Shown here piece by piece: positions 33,863 through 42,630 of a stretch of 64,000 nt of DNA. The stretch comes from an uncultured Acidobacteriia bacterium. Its GTDB lineage: Bacteria; Acidobacteriota; Terriglobia; Bryobacterales; Bryobacteraceae. The stretch lies in assembly GCA_903828455.1 (NCBI GenBank), contig CAIKMJ010000041.1:124001-188000 (forward strand). Direction: 5' to 3'. The translations under genes were made by a program, and so were the position numbers. The notes under the pieces are model-generated. The model was not told the DNA's origin, ran no database searches, and saw nothing but the letters and a program-made list of their open reading frames with translations. Each line of letters begins with the position of its first letter. Within the stretch, counting starts at the first letter, position 1.

Positions 33863-33875
33863 GGCTGGCACCGGA

Positions 33876-36011
33876 TCAATACTGCGCGTGAACCTTCGAC
33901 ACCGAATAGTCGCCGTCCGAGCCGTGGCAAACCGAGCAGGCTTCGCCGAGGGCCGTTGTGGCGCTCAACATGTGGGATGCATCGGCCTTCGCGGTGTGGC
34001 AACTGCCGCACGCCGCCGTTGTTGCCTGCGTCGGAGTAATCCAGCCCTGCGGATTCGTCACCGGATTCAGGCCTTCGGGCAGATTCTGTTCGCTGCCGCC
34101 GGTGTGGCAAAGCGAGCAGTTTCGGGTATCGCCGGCGCTGCCGGCGGGACTGAACGGCGGATAGAGGACGCCTGAAAAATCGTTGTGCGAGCCGCCGAAA
34201 CCAACCACAACGTAAGGATACTGGGCGCCATCGGCCACGTTGTTCGCGCCCCGGTGGATGTTGTGAATCAGCAGGTCGAAGTTGATGCCCTGCGGCGGCA
34301 GCGCTTTGTCGGTGGCGTTCACCGCGGCGGGCCGCACCGGTATGTCTGTTGCGGCCGGATTATGACACTCGACGCAGTATTCCGTGTTGTTGCGCAGCCC
34401 GCCGTGGATGGAATCGAACTTCACATGGCACTGCTGGCAATTGGCCAGCGCCACAACCTTGCGCCGCGGCGTAACGGCGGAACCATCCACCGAGAAGTAG
34501 GACACCGGATTCAGCGCGCCATACGTCACGCTCTGCTGTTTCGGCGTTCCCGCGAGAATGGTCTCGGTTCGCCGGGCTTCCATGCCGATCACGAACGTAC
34601 CTGTCGCGGTCGCCGGCACTGCATGGTTGAAGGTATACGTACAGGTGCCGTCCGCGGCGCAGGATGCGGTTGTAAGCGCACTTTCCGAAACATAACCGGG
34701 CGTGGTCACGTCGCTGCCGAAACTGGTGAGACCGTAGTCGGTCGTCGGCCCGGACATATTCAGCGAGAGGCTGCCCAGCAACTTCGGCGAAATTCCGTTG
34801 CCGCTGCTGTCGGTCAGCTTAAAGGTCACCACCGGCTTGCTGCCCGGCGTGCCGTTTTTCACGCTGACGATGGTGGCGTTGATTCCGCTCAGCAGGGATG
34901 AATCCGTGGGTACCACGTGCGATCCGATCACGGAATTGTCGAAATCCTGGGTTCCCACCGGGATGTGGCAGGTGGAACACTTGGAATCGTCCGTGTAAGC
35001 GCCGCCCGCATGGTTGGCGCCGGTGGCGAAATTCACGTTGTCGTGGCACGAGCCGCAGACTACCCGCGTCGGGTTGGTCGCATAAGCTGTCGCCTGCGCC
35101 GCCCCGCTTTTCTGATCGTGGCAAACCGTGCAGCGCTGCACATTGGCGGGATCGACGACTTTGGAAAAATCAGTAACGCCGGTGCCGCTGCCGAACTGGT
35201 AGGCCTTGCCGGCGACCACGCTGGGCAGCGAGGAGCCGCTGTGGATCTTGTGGATCATCACCTTGAAATCAGCGGAACTCCCCGTGTTCGGGTCCACGTT
35301 CTGCGGCTGATGGCAAAGCACGCACATTTCCACGCCCCGGCGCCGTCCGCCGTGGAACGAGAGCTGGTCATGGCAACGGTCGCAGGAGGCGGTCCGCACC
35401 ACGTCGCGCGTTGTGACAACCTTCGATCCGTTGGGAACGAAATTGAATGTCGCGCTGGCGTAGTTTGTGGTGAGGTTATAAGTCGTCAGAACGCGGGAAG
35501 CGTAAATGCCGATGGTGTGCGTGGCGGTGGGGTCGAATCCGGCCGCTTTTGTGCTGAATTTATAGGTGTACTGGCCGGCGGCGATCTGGGTCGTCGTGCC
35601 GCCGGAATCTGCTGTCGGCTGGTTGACAGAGGGGATCAGCGTTCCGGTGACTGTCCTCGTGATGTAGCTCACGTATTGCGTCTGGCCGTTCGGAATGTAG
35701 GCGGCGAGAAAGCTGAGCGTAATCGCGCCCGGTGTGGTTACGCCGGCGATGTCGAGCGGCAGACCGCCCGGGTCGGCGACGGTGAACGTTGTTGTAATCG
35801 TTCCGTCACTGGCGATGGCGGCGGACTGGATGGTGAGATTCAGGCCCGGGCGAACGAATTCCGCCGTGGGGGTATCGAGGAAAAAGGCCTTCTGGTGCTG
35901 GTTGAGGAAATCCTTAATCGGTCTGGTCCGTGCGGACTGCGCGGCACCGGCAGCCACAATCGCGAGTCCAAGTGCAACAACCCAGGTCTTCTTCTTTCGC
36001 AGCGTCACCAT
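33876..36011 (-). CDS. OmcA/MtrC-like extracellular decahaem cytochrome c
   Basis: 711 residues, first gene of the operon. Two immunoglobulin-like beta domains alternate with two pentahaem regions: CDRCH, CVLCH, CTVCH, CGSCH, CSTCH and then CQQCH, CVECH, CSLCH, CGSCH, CSVCH. This is the OmcA/MtrC layout of an outer-surface terminal reductase. The N-terminal signal peptide ends without a lipobox Cys, so it is probably not a lipoprotein, unlike Shewanella MtrC. How it stays on the surface is unknown. It is divergent from a monohaem cytochrome gene with a 112-base shared promoter region. Confidence 0.93.
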   Translation of the reverse strand: MVTLRKKKTWVVALGLAIVAAGAAQSARTRPIKDFLNQHQKAFFLDTPTAEFVRPGLNLTIQSAAIASDGTITTTFTVADPGGLPLDIAGVTTPGAITLSFLAAYIPNGQTQYVSYITRTVTGTLIPSVNQPTADSGGTTTQIAAGQYTYKFSTKAAGFDPTATHTIGIYASRVLTTYNLTTNYASATFNFVPNGSKVVTTRDVVRTASCDRCHDQLSFHGGRRRGVEMCVLCHQPQNVDPNTGSSADFKVMIHKIHSGSSLPSVVAGKAYQFGSGTGVTDFSKVVDPANVQRCTVCHDQKSGAAQATAYATNPTRVVCGSCHDNVNFATGANHAGGAYTDDSKCSTCHIPVGTQDFDNSVIGSHVVPTDSSLLSGINATIVSVKNGTPGSKPVVTFKLTDSSGNGISPKLLGSLSLNMSGPTTDYGLTSFGSDVTTPGYVSESALTTASCAADGTCTYTFNHAVPATATGTFVIGMEARRTETILAGTPKQQSVTYGALNPVSYFSVDGSAVTPRRKVVALANCQQCHVKFDSIHGGLRNNTEYCVECHNPAATDIPVRPAAVNATDKALPPQGINFDLLIHNIHRGANNVADGAQYPYVVVGFGGSHNDFSGVLYPPFSPAGSAGDTRNCSLCHTGGSEQNLPEGLNPVTNPQGWITPTQATTAACGSCHTAKADASHMLSATTALGEACSVCHGSDGDYSVSKVHAQY

Positions 36012-36123
36012 GTCTCCGTCCTCATTTCATCTGGAACAAGGTTTATTGACAAGAATACCGTCACTTGCACGAGCGCTGCCAATACTTAGAAGGTATTTGC
36101 AAACCCTATTCCGTTGAGCGACA

Positions 36124-36474
36124 ATGGGCGGCATGAAACCCTCCGCGCGCCATATTACGATGACCGCCGCCATCAGCGCTCTGCTGGGCCTGGTTCCCGC
36201 AGCCGCCACAGCCGCCGACGCCGCGGCGGGCAAGGCTGTCTTCGCAGCGAAGTGCAAAACCTGCCACGCCGAAGACGGGACGGGCAATCCCGCGATCGCC
36301 AAAATGATGAAAGTCGACCTGAAGCCGCTGGGTGGCGCCGAAGTCCAGAAGAAGTCGGATGCCGAACTGAAAGCTGCCGTCTCCGAGGGCACCGGCAAGA
36401 TGAAGGCCGTGGCGGGCGTTGCCGGCGCGGACCTCGACAACGTCGTGGCCGCCGTTCGCGCTCTGAAAAAGTAG
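36124..36474 (+). CDS. Monohaem class I cytochrome c
   Basis: 116 residues (start ATG 36124, or the ATG at 36133). Signal peptide ending TAAD. One haem motif, CKTCH, in GKAVFAAKCKTCHAEDG, and a probable axial Met in GTGKMKAV. Small soluble electron carrier of the c6/c553 type. Divergent from the MtrC-like operon, so the two may share regulation and function. Confidence 0.9.
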   Translation: MGGMKPSARHITMTAAISALLGLVPAAATAADAAAGKAVFAAKCKTCHAEDGTGNPAIAKMMKVDLKPLGGAEVQKKSDAELKAAVSEGTGKMKAVAGVAGADLDNVVAAVRALKK

Positions 36475-36503
36475 CCTGGCGCTTCGCCCGGCGGCCGGGT
36501 TCG

Positions 36504-37373
36504 TTACAGACTCAGCACCGGACACGGCGATTCGCGGATGATCGCCGCCGTATGGCTTCGCAGCCGTCCCAGGCGCTCGTGTATGCGGCCCCGTCCGATG
36601 ACCACCAGGTCGGCGCCGAGTTCTTTCGCAGCTTCCCCGATCACCGGCGCGACGCCGCCCTGGCGGAATAACGCCTCCCATGCCGTGCCGGCTGCTTTCT
36701 GCGTGGCCTGCACGCTTTCTTCGGCCTGATCGCGCACTAACCTGTCCAGCGACGTGTCAAACGTGTACGCTTCCACGTTGGCGAACGGCGCGGGCAGGGC
36801 GTGGACGAGCGTAACGGTTGCCCCGTAGCGTTTGGCCAGTTCCGTGGCGGCGGTCAGAACGTGGGAATCGCCGCTGGTTGCATCTACGGCGCAGACAATT
36901 CTGCGGATCGCCGCGGCAGAAAATGGTGCAGCCGCCTCTTCTGCGTGGGCCATGGTCCAGACCGGGCACTGGCTGTCGTGCAGTACCTTCGACGTGACCG
37001 AGCCGAGCAGCAGTTGCCGGAAAAGCCCCTGGCCGTGGGTCGGCATGACGATCAGCCCCATCTTATTTTCCGCCGCAAAGTCGGAGATGACCTGGCCGGC
37101 CTCTCCATCCAGCACCAGCCGGTCTGTCACATATGGATCGAGAAACGGCGCGCCGAAGTGGGCGATGTCGGCCTCGCACTTCTGGCGCATCCAGTCCTGC
37201 CACTGGACGTAGGCGTAACCATCCAGATCCGTCCCGCGGAAGCCGTCATAGGCACCGATGGCATGGATCAGCGTGACGCCGGCGCCGAAATTTTCCGCCA
37301 GTCCCGCCACATAGGGCACCGCCTGATTGCAGCGCGGTGAAAAATCAACGGGGAAAAGGATTTTGTCGAACAT
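36504..37373 (-). CDS. Tandem universal stress protein
   Basis: 289 residues from the ATG at 37373, preceded by GGGAGG. Two UspA domains: the first opens MFDKILFPVDFSP and has VMPTHGQGLFRQLLLGSVTSKVL, close to the ATP-binding GxxG(9)GS pattern. The second opens RIVCAVDAT and has VVIGRG, with a less complete nucleotide loop. Cytoplasmic, stress-related. Convergent with the monohaem cytochrome gene. Confidence 0.92.
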   Translation of the reverse strand: MFDKILFPVDFSPRCNQAVPYVAGLAENFGAGVTLIHAIGAYDGFRGTDLDGYAYVQWQDWMRQKCEADIAHFGAPFLDPYVTDRLVLDGEAGQVISDFAAENKMGLIVMPTHGQGLFRQLLLGSVTSKVLHDSQCPVWTMAHAEEAAAPFSAAAIRRIVCAVDATSGDSHVLTAATELAKRYGATVTLVHALPAPFANVEAYTFDTSLDRLVRDQAEESVQATQKAAGTAWEALFRQGGVAPVIGEAAKELGADLVVIGRGRIHERLGRLRSHTAAIIRESPCPVLSL

Positions 37374-37599
37374 CCTGTTTGCCCTCCCGCCTGGAGCCTG
37401 CAATTCAGTGGCCTGGCGGGTGCCGGTCAATCGCCCGTGTAACGTCCCGGCCAGGGTTATTTCGCGCGCCATAGCGCGAGATCGCGCAGGAGGCGCAATG
37501 CCCGACCGGACAACCCAAATGCTGCCGCAATCAACCGTACGGCCCTTTTCCTGCTCGCGGATTAGTATCGTCTAAATTGAAGACAGCCACTCTGACAAC

Positions 37600-38724
37600 A
37601 TGAATCCAGTTACTTTCTTTGCTCCCCGTTTGCGCGCGCTGCGCATTCTTTCTGCTGCTCTGCTGCTGGCCGGGTTTTCCGCCTCCCAGGCGCAAAACGG
37701 TCTGCCCGGCATGCCGCCGGTGCTCGATCAGAACGATATCTATTCCGCCGACCACGCCGGCAACCTCAGCGACACGGTGAAAAAGTTCCCGTCGCGCGTT
37801 TACGTGCCGAACAGTGTCAGCGACACCGTCGATGTGATCGACCCCGCCACGTTCAAGATCGTGGGACATTTCGCGGTCGGCCACCAGCCGCAACACGTGG
37901 TTCCGTCGTGGGACCTGAAGAAGCTCTGGGTCCTCAACGACCTTGGCAACAGCGTCACCGAAATCGACCCGGCCACCGGCGAGAAGGGCAAGACGTATCC
38001 GGTGGACGATCCCTACAACATGTACTTCACGCCGGACGGCAAGTACGCCATCGTTGTCGCCGAGCAGCAGCAGCGGCTCGATTTCCGCGATGCGCAAACC
38101 ATGAAGCTCGACGGCTCCATCAAAGTGGAATGCAAAGGCATCGACCACATGGACTTCACCACGGACGGCCGCTTCCTCATCGCCAGCTGCGAATTCGCCT
38201 CGCGCGTGGTGAAGATCGACGTCGCGAACCGGAAAGTGCTTGGCTACCTCGAGGTCAACAAGGGCGGCATGCCGCAGGATGTGAAGACATCGCCCGACGG
38301 CAAGGTCTTCTATGTGGCCGACATGATGGCCAACGGGATTTACCTGGTGGATCCGGCCACCTTCACGCGCATCGGCTTCATCGAAACCGGCAAGGGCGCG
38401 CACGGCCTCTATGTCAGCCGCGATTCGCGGACTCTCTACATTTCCAATCGCGGGGAGGGCAGTGTTTCGCTGCTCGACCTGGCAACCCGCAAGCTCATTA
38501 CGAAGTGGACGATTCCCGGCGGCGGCTCGCCCGACATGGGCGGCGTATCGGCAGACGGCAAAGTGCTCTGGCTGTCGGGCCGCTACAACGCTGAGGTCTA
38601 CGCGTTCGATACCACCAGCGGCCACTTGCTGGCGCGCATTAAAGTCGGCAAGGGTCCGCATGGATTGTGCGTGTACCCGCAGCCCGGCCGCTACTCGCTG
38701 GGGCACACCGGCGTTTTCCGCTAG
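37600..38724 (+). CDS. Secreted YVTN-type beta-propeller protein
   Basis: 374 residues with a signal peptide ending ASQAQ. Seven-bladed YVTN/NHL-like propeller with repeated blocks such as SVSDTVDVIDPATFKIVG, NSVTEIDPATGEKG, DGKYAIVV, NGIYLVDPATFTRIG and EGSVSLLDLATRKL. Often annotated as YncE-like. Ligand or substrate unknown. The next gene starts two bases after its stop, so the pair is an operon of two propeller proteins. Confidence 0.9.
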   Translation: MNPVTFFAPRLRALRILSAALLLAGFSASQAQNGLPGMPPVLDQNDIYSADHAGNLSDTVKKFPSRVYVPNSVSDTVDVIDPATFKIVGHFAVGHQPQHVVPSWDLKKLWVLNDLGNSVTEIDPATGEKGKTYPVDDPYNMYFTPDGKYAIVVAEQQQRLDFRDAQTMKLDGSIKVECKGIDHMDFTTDGRFLIASCEFASRVVKIDVANRKVLGYLEVNKGGMPQDVKTSPDGKVFYVADMMANGIYLVDPATFTRIGFIETGKGAHGLYVSRDSRTLYISNRGEGSVSLLDLATRKLITKWTIPGGGSPDMGGVSADGKVLWLSGRYNAEVYAFDTTSGHLLARIKVGKGPHGLCVYPQPGRYSLGHTGVFR

Positions 38725-38725
38725 A

Positions 38726-39781
38726 ATGCAGCCAATGACGCCAGGCTTTCGCTATTCGCTGATCGTGCTGGCCGCGGCCGCGGCGTTTCCGGCCGTCGCG
38801 GCCGAAGCTCCCGATACGGTGTTGACGAACATCCATCAGCTCACCAGCGGCGGTTCGAATGCAGAAGCGTACTGGGCGCCGGACGGGAAGCGCATCATCT
38901 TCCAGTCGACGCGCGGCCAGTCGACGCGCGGCAGTTCGAAGTGCGATCAGATTTACGTCATGAATGCCGACGGGTCCGATCAGCACATGGTCTCGACCGG
39001 GAAAGGCCGCACAACCTGCGGCTACTTTCTGCCGGACAATCAGCACATCGTTTACGCTTCCACGCATCTCGGTGGGGACGCGTGTCCCGCCGAGCCGGAC
39101 CGCAGCAAAGGCTATGTGTGGGCGGTGTACAACACGTACGACATCTTCTCCGCCAAAGATGACGGCACGGAACTCAAGCGCCTGACGACCGAAGACGGCT
39201 ACGACGCCGAGGCCACCGTCAACGCGAAGACGAAGAAGATCATCTACACCTCGGCCACCGGCGGCGACCTGAACCTGTGGGAGATGAAGCTCGACGGCTC
39301 CGGCAAGAAGCAGATTACGACGACGCCCGGCTACGACGGCGGCCCCGTCTTCTCGCGCGACGGCAAAAAGATCGCGTGGCGTGCCCACCACCCCGTGACG
39401 CCGGAAGACGTGAAGACCGACGCCGATCTGCTGAAACAAAACCTGACCAGCCCGATGAAGATGGAACTCTTCGTTGCCGACGCCGACGGCAAACACGCGA
39501 AGCAGATCACCAGCTTCGGCTGCGCCTCCTTCGCGCCGACTTTCACTCCCGACGGCAGGCAGATTCTGTTCGCATCCAACAAACTCGCCTGCGACTCCAG
39601 CAGGTTTGAGCTGTTCCTGATCAATATCGACGGGACGGGCCTGCGCCAGATCACCAGCTACGGCGGCTTTACGTCCTTCCCCGAGATTTCACCAGATGGG
39701 GAAAAGCTGGTCTTCGTCAGCGACTGGAAAGCCTCGCAGCGTTACGAATTCAACATCTTTACGGCGGACTGGAAGCCGTAA
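38726..39781 (+). CDS. Secreted TolB-like (PD40) beta-propeller protein
   Basis: 351 residues from the ATG at 38726 (a second ATG at 38735 is also possible). Signal peptide ending AVAAE. PD40 units repeat: YWAPDGKRIIFQS, YFLPDNQHIVYAS, TKKIIYTS, VFSRDGKKIAWRA, TFTPDGRQILFAS, EISPDGEKLVFVSDW. This is the TolB/DPP-IV-like propeller without a peptidase domain. A 15-bp duplication (38903-38932) encodes a repeated GQSTR in the first blade. Confidence 0.88.
   Translation: MQPMTPGFRYSLIVLAAAAAFPAVAAEAPDTVLTNIHQLTSGGSNAEAYWAPDGKRIIFQSTRGQSTRGSSKCDQIYVMNADGSDQHMVSTGKGRTTCGYFLPDNQHIVYASTHLGGDACPAEPDRSKGYVWAVYNTYDIFSAKDDGTELKRLTTEDGYDAEATVNAKTKKIIYTSATGGDLNLWEMKLDGSGKKQITTTPGYDGGPVFSRDGKKIAWRAHHPVTPEDVKTDADLLKQNLTSPMKMELFVADADGKHAKQITSFGCASFAPTFTPDGRQILFASNKLACDSSRFELFLINIDGTGLRQITSYGGFTSFPEISPDGEKLVFVSDWKASQRYEFNIFTADWKP
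38903..38932. repeat. 15-bp duplication in a PD40 gene
   Basis: CAGTCGACGCGCGGC occurs twice in a row, at 38903-38917 and 38918-38932, without mismatch. Confidence 0.92.
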
Positions 39782-39850
39782 CGGACCGCGGCCGCACTGC
39801 CTCGCATGTGGATTTGGTGCAGTTTGGTGTAAAACGGTGCCGGGGTCGAT

Positions 39851-40120
39851 ATGCCTGCTCTCCCAACTCCGCCCGAGGCTGCGGTTCGCCGCAGCGTAAG
39901 TCTTCCGGGCGATCTCGCCGATAAAGTCAATCGGATTGCCGAGGCGCGGCGGGTGAGTCAGAATCGGGCGCTGACCGATTTGATCCGCGACGGAATTGCG
40001 GCCTGGGAGCAGCGGCGCAAGGAGTTTTTTGCCCTCGCTGATTCCTTTCAGAAATCGACCGATCCGAAGGAGTCCGCACGGCTGCGCGATGAACTCGCGC
40101 GCCTCACTTTTGGCGGCTGA
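39851..40120 (+). CDS. Ribbon-helix-helix (CopG-like) protein, probable antitoxin or regulator
   Basis: 89 residues. RRSVSLPGDLADKVNRIAEARRVSQNRALTDLIRDGI is the beta-helix-helix of the RHH superfamily, followed by a charged helical tail. Its TGA overlaps the ATG of the next gene (TGATG), as in antitoxin-toxin or regulator-partner pairs. Confidence 0.82.
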   Translation: MPALPTPPEAAVRRSVSLPGDLADKVNRIAEARRVSQNRALTDLIRDGIAAWEQRRKEFFALADSFQKSTDPKESARLRDELARLTFGG

Positions 40121-40460
40121 TGCCGGAAATCCCGTGGCTGGATCTGCCGGCGGCACTCCGGCCGCAGCGCTTTGATCGGGCAAAAGAATTTGATCGGGCA
40201 AAAGAATTTGATCGGGCAAAAGAATTTGATCGGGCAAAAGAATTTGATCGGGCAAAAGAGCGCCGCTTGATCGGGCAAGAGAGCGCCGCATCAAAATGGA
40301 AGATCTCTTCGCGCTTGAGGAATGGCGTCGCCACTCGCCACAGGTTCCGGACGGGCCGTGGTTCAAGGACTTCGGTTCGTTCATGCTTTGCGGCGAGGGA
40401 TCTTACCCAAAGACATTCCTGCTTAAAAGGCAGATTCCCTTTGGGATGGAAGTGGAGTAA
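40120..40460 (+). pseudogene. Repeat-expanded, frameshifted small gene coupled to the RHH gene
   Basis: The first frame starts MPEIPWLDLPAALRPQR, then five Phe-Asp-Arg-Ala-Lys-Glu units from an 18-bp repeat (40171-40260). After a sixth, degenerate unit that has lost one T (at 40267), the frame changes. In the shifted frame the sequence continues ...ARERRIKMEDLFALEEWRRH, then VPDGPWFKDFGSFMLCGEGS and YPKTFLLKRQIPFG, and stops at 40458-40460. The joined protein reads coherently as one conserved-looking small protein with a single ancestral FDRARERR segment. Whether it is a dead gene, phase-variable or translated from an internal start (ATG 40296) cannot be decided. Family not recognised. Confidence 0.7.
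40171..40260. repeat. 18-bp tandem repeat, 5 copies plus a degenerate copy
   Basis: TTTGATCGGGCAAAAGAA is repeated in phase with codons five times. A degenerate copy lacking one T follows at 40267-40289 and causes the frame change. Confidence 0.95.
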
Positions 40461-41609
40461 TTATTCCACCTGCAGCGAAACCCAGCCGGGCAGCGTTGCC
40501 GGCTTGTTTTTCAGAAACACCACACGGCGTGTTTTGGGGAACGGCATGCCGGTTTTGATTGCGCGTTCATAAAACGGCAGCGCCGCCAGCACCTTGCGAT
40601 GATCCTGATCCGGGGCGCCGATCGCGGCTGACTTGCTCAGGAAGCCCGCGCCCCATCCGATCGCCAGCAGGCAACCGCCGCCGGCGCGCGCCTCGGCCAG
40701 ACTCTTCTGCAGCGCCGCAACCGACCCGGCCAGCGCCTCCAGCCCCGTCCACTTCGCATACTGCGCGTGCAGTTCGAGTTGCTTTTCGGCGTAACGGTTG
40801 GCCGCGTCGAACAAATGTTTTCGTGTCACCGGCTGGCCCCAGTGCAGCGAGCGCCGCACCTCTTCGCCGTTCAGAAACGCATTCTCGCGCCAGATGCCTT
40901 CGAACGCCGATCCCGGCGCCGCCATCTCGGCAAAAGTCGGCGTGCCGCTTTCGGGACGATTGCCTTCCGCCGCGCCGCGTCCCGCCTGCTTCCAGCCGAG
41001 CGCGTACTGTTCCGGCCCGCGCGCGATGAGCGTCGAAAGCCGCAGCATGTAGACGCGGAAGGCGTCGCGCGCGGCCGGCGCGGAATCGGTCACCGAGAAA
41101 ACGCGCAGCCGGTCGGATCCGCCCGATCCGGCAGCCTGCTGTTCGATGTGTTCAGCCGGACGGCGCGACGGCCGGTCGCCCGCCAGCCGCTTCGCGGTGT
41201 CTTCCATCGCCGAAGGTTTCATGTGCGCGAACACGTACGCCGTGCGCAGCGCTCCCTTGATGGCTGCGCCGGGCAGGAACGCGCCATCGCCCGAATCGGC
41301 AAAGGTCGGGATGAAGCAGTTCTCGAGCGGCGCGCTGTTGAGTTGCGGCGTGCAGGAGGCGTCTTCGAACGGGATGCGGCGTCCGGCGTAATTCTGCGCA
41401 AAGCCGCCCCACGAAGCGAAATCGAGCCGGGTCGCTTTGCTCAGCTGCTGCAGATAGCCATCGAGCCGCGGGCCTTTGGCCAGCAATCGGAAAATGCGCG
41501 GCTGATTCAGAACGTTGATCTGATCGCGCCACACCATGTAGTCGATGGGCGAGAGGCGGCTGCCGTCGCCGACCAGCGTGGGCGTCAGCACTGTCACGCG
41601 GTACTTCAC
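40461..41609 (-). CDS. csm5: Type III-A CRISPR RAMP protein Csm5
   Basis: 382 residues. The first strand MKYRVTVLTPTLVGDGSRLSPIDYMV and the RAMP glycine loop LPGAAIKGALRTAYV match Csm5, which caps the crRNA 3' side of the Csm backbone. It is the last gene of the operon, and its ATG overlaps the csm4 stop (ATGA). Csm5 recruits maturation nucleases in studied systems. No nuclease gene follows here, because the next genes are convergent on the other strand. Confidence 0.92.
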   Translation of the reverse strand: MKYRVTVLTPTLVGDGSRLSPIDYMVWRDQINVLNQPRIFRLLAKGPRLDGYLQQLSKATRLDFASWGGFAQNYAGRRIPFEDASCTPQLNSAPLENCFIPTFADSGDGAFLPGAAIKGALRTAYVFAHMKPSAMEDTAKRLAGDRPSRRPAEHIEQQAAGSGGSDRLRVFSVTDSAPAARDAFRVYMLRLSTLIARGPEQYALGWKQAGRGAAEGNRPESGTPTFAEMAAPGSAFEGIWRENAFLNGEEVRRSLHWGQPVTRKHLFDAANRYAEKQLELHAQYAKWTGLEALAGSVAALQKSLAEARAGGGCLLAIGWGAGFLSKSAAIGAPDQDHRKVLAALPFYERAIKTGMPFPKTRRVVFLKNKPATLPGWVSLQVE

Positions 41610-42580
41610 GCAGTCACCTCGCCGGGCAGCCCAACCGCCAGCGCGAAGCCGGCTCGATAGGCCGGGTGCGGAAAACCATCCGGCGCCACATTGACGGCGC
41701 GGCCCTTCAGCGAGGATGCCGCCAGCACCGAGCCTTCTTCAATCATGCGGACATGTTTCTTGCGTGCGGCGCCGGCGCGGCTGTCGGTCCAGCCGCCGCG
41801 CGCGATGGCGGAGTAGCTGCCGCCCGACCAGTCGATCGCGTCGTCTGCGTGCGGCGAATAGAGCGACAGCAGCCAAAGCGCCGTGGCATCGGACGCGGGA
41901 AACTGCGCTGCGGGGAACAGCGACGGGGCGTCGGCGAACTCCGGCTCGGCGGCGCGTCCCCAGCCCAGCGAGCGTTCGCCGCCGAAACCGGAATCGGCAA
42001 GCAGCCGCAGTGCGGATTTCACGCGCGCTTCCCACTGGTCACTTTCGGATGCGCGGATTTCGAGCAATCCCCACCACCCGGCGCCCGCGGCAAATTCGAG
42101 GCATGCGGTGCGATGCGGCTCCACGTTGCCGGTGAGGCGATCCACCGCGGCGGCCGACCGAATCGATACGGTGAACGGCGCGGCGGTGCCGGCCGGAAGC
42201 AGGCATTCGGTGGCGCCGTCAACCATCCATTTCGATTCATCGCTCATGCCGTGAAGCGCTACTTCGAGCGGCACCAGCTTCGCGGCCTTCGCGTACAACT
42301 TACCCGGCGCGGCCGGCGGCCACGTGGTTTTCGGCGGCGGAACCAGCCGCACGCCATTCACAACCGGAAACAGCGAACTGAAACGAACCAGCGAGCCGGC
42401 CTCCGCGCGCGCCGTTGCATCCAGCCATTCATCGAGCCAGCCCAGCGCCGACATCGCGTGAGTCACAGCCGAGTACAGCGCGTCGCTGTGATAGACGGTG
42501 TCCACGCGCTCGCGGTCGCCGGCGCGGTGACCGGCGCGCCACGGAGTCGTGGGGCGCAGCTGAATTTCGAGAAGAGCCAT
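41606..42580 (-). CDS. csm4: Type III-A CRISPR RAMP protein Csm4
   Basis: 324 residues. Opens with the ferredoxin-like strand LLEIQLRPTTPW, has the conserved YHSDALYSAVTHAM block, a RAMP loop near GFGGERSLGWGRA, and a C-terminal GEVTA. Csm4 binds the 5' tag of crRNA and docks Cas10. It lies 50 bases after csm3 and overlaps csm5. Confidence 0.9.
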   Translation of the reverse strand: MALLEIQLRPTTPWRAGHRAGDRERVDTVYHSDALYSAVTHAMSALGWLDEWLDATARAEAGSLVRFSSLFPVVNGVRLVPPPKTTWPPAAPGKLYAKAAKLVPLEVALHGMSDESKWMVDGATECLLPAGTAAPFTVSIRSAAAVDRLTGNVEPHRTACLEFAAGAGWWGLLEIRASESDQWEARVKSALRLLADSGFGGERSLGWGRAAEPEFADAPSLFPAAQFPASDATALWLLSLYSPHADDAIDWSGGSYSAIARGGWTDSRAGAARKKHVRMIEEGSVLAASSLKGRAVNVAPDGFPHPAYRAGFALAVGLPGEVTA

Positions 42581-42630
42581 CGCTTTGATTTCGTGCGGCC
42601 TGTTTGCGTCCTGCGTAAAGACTTCGCCGC

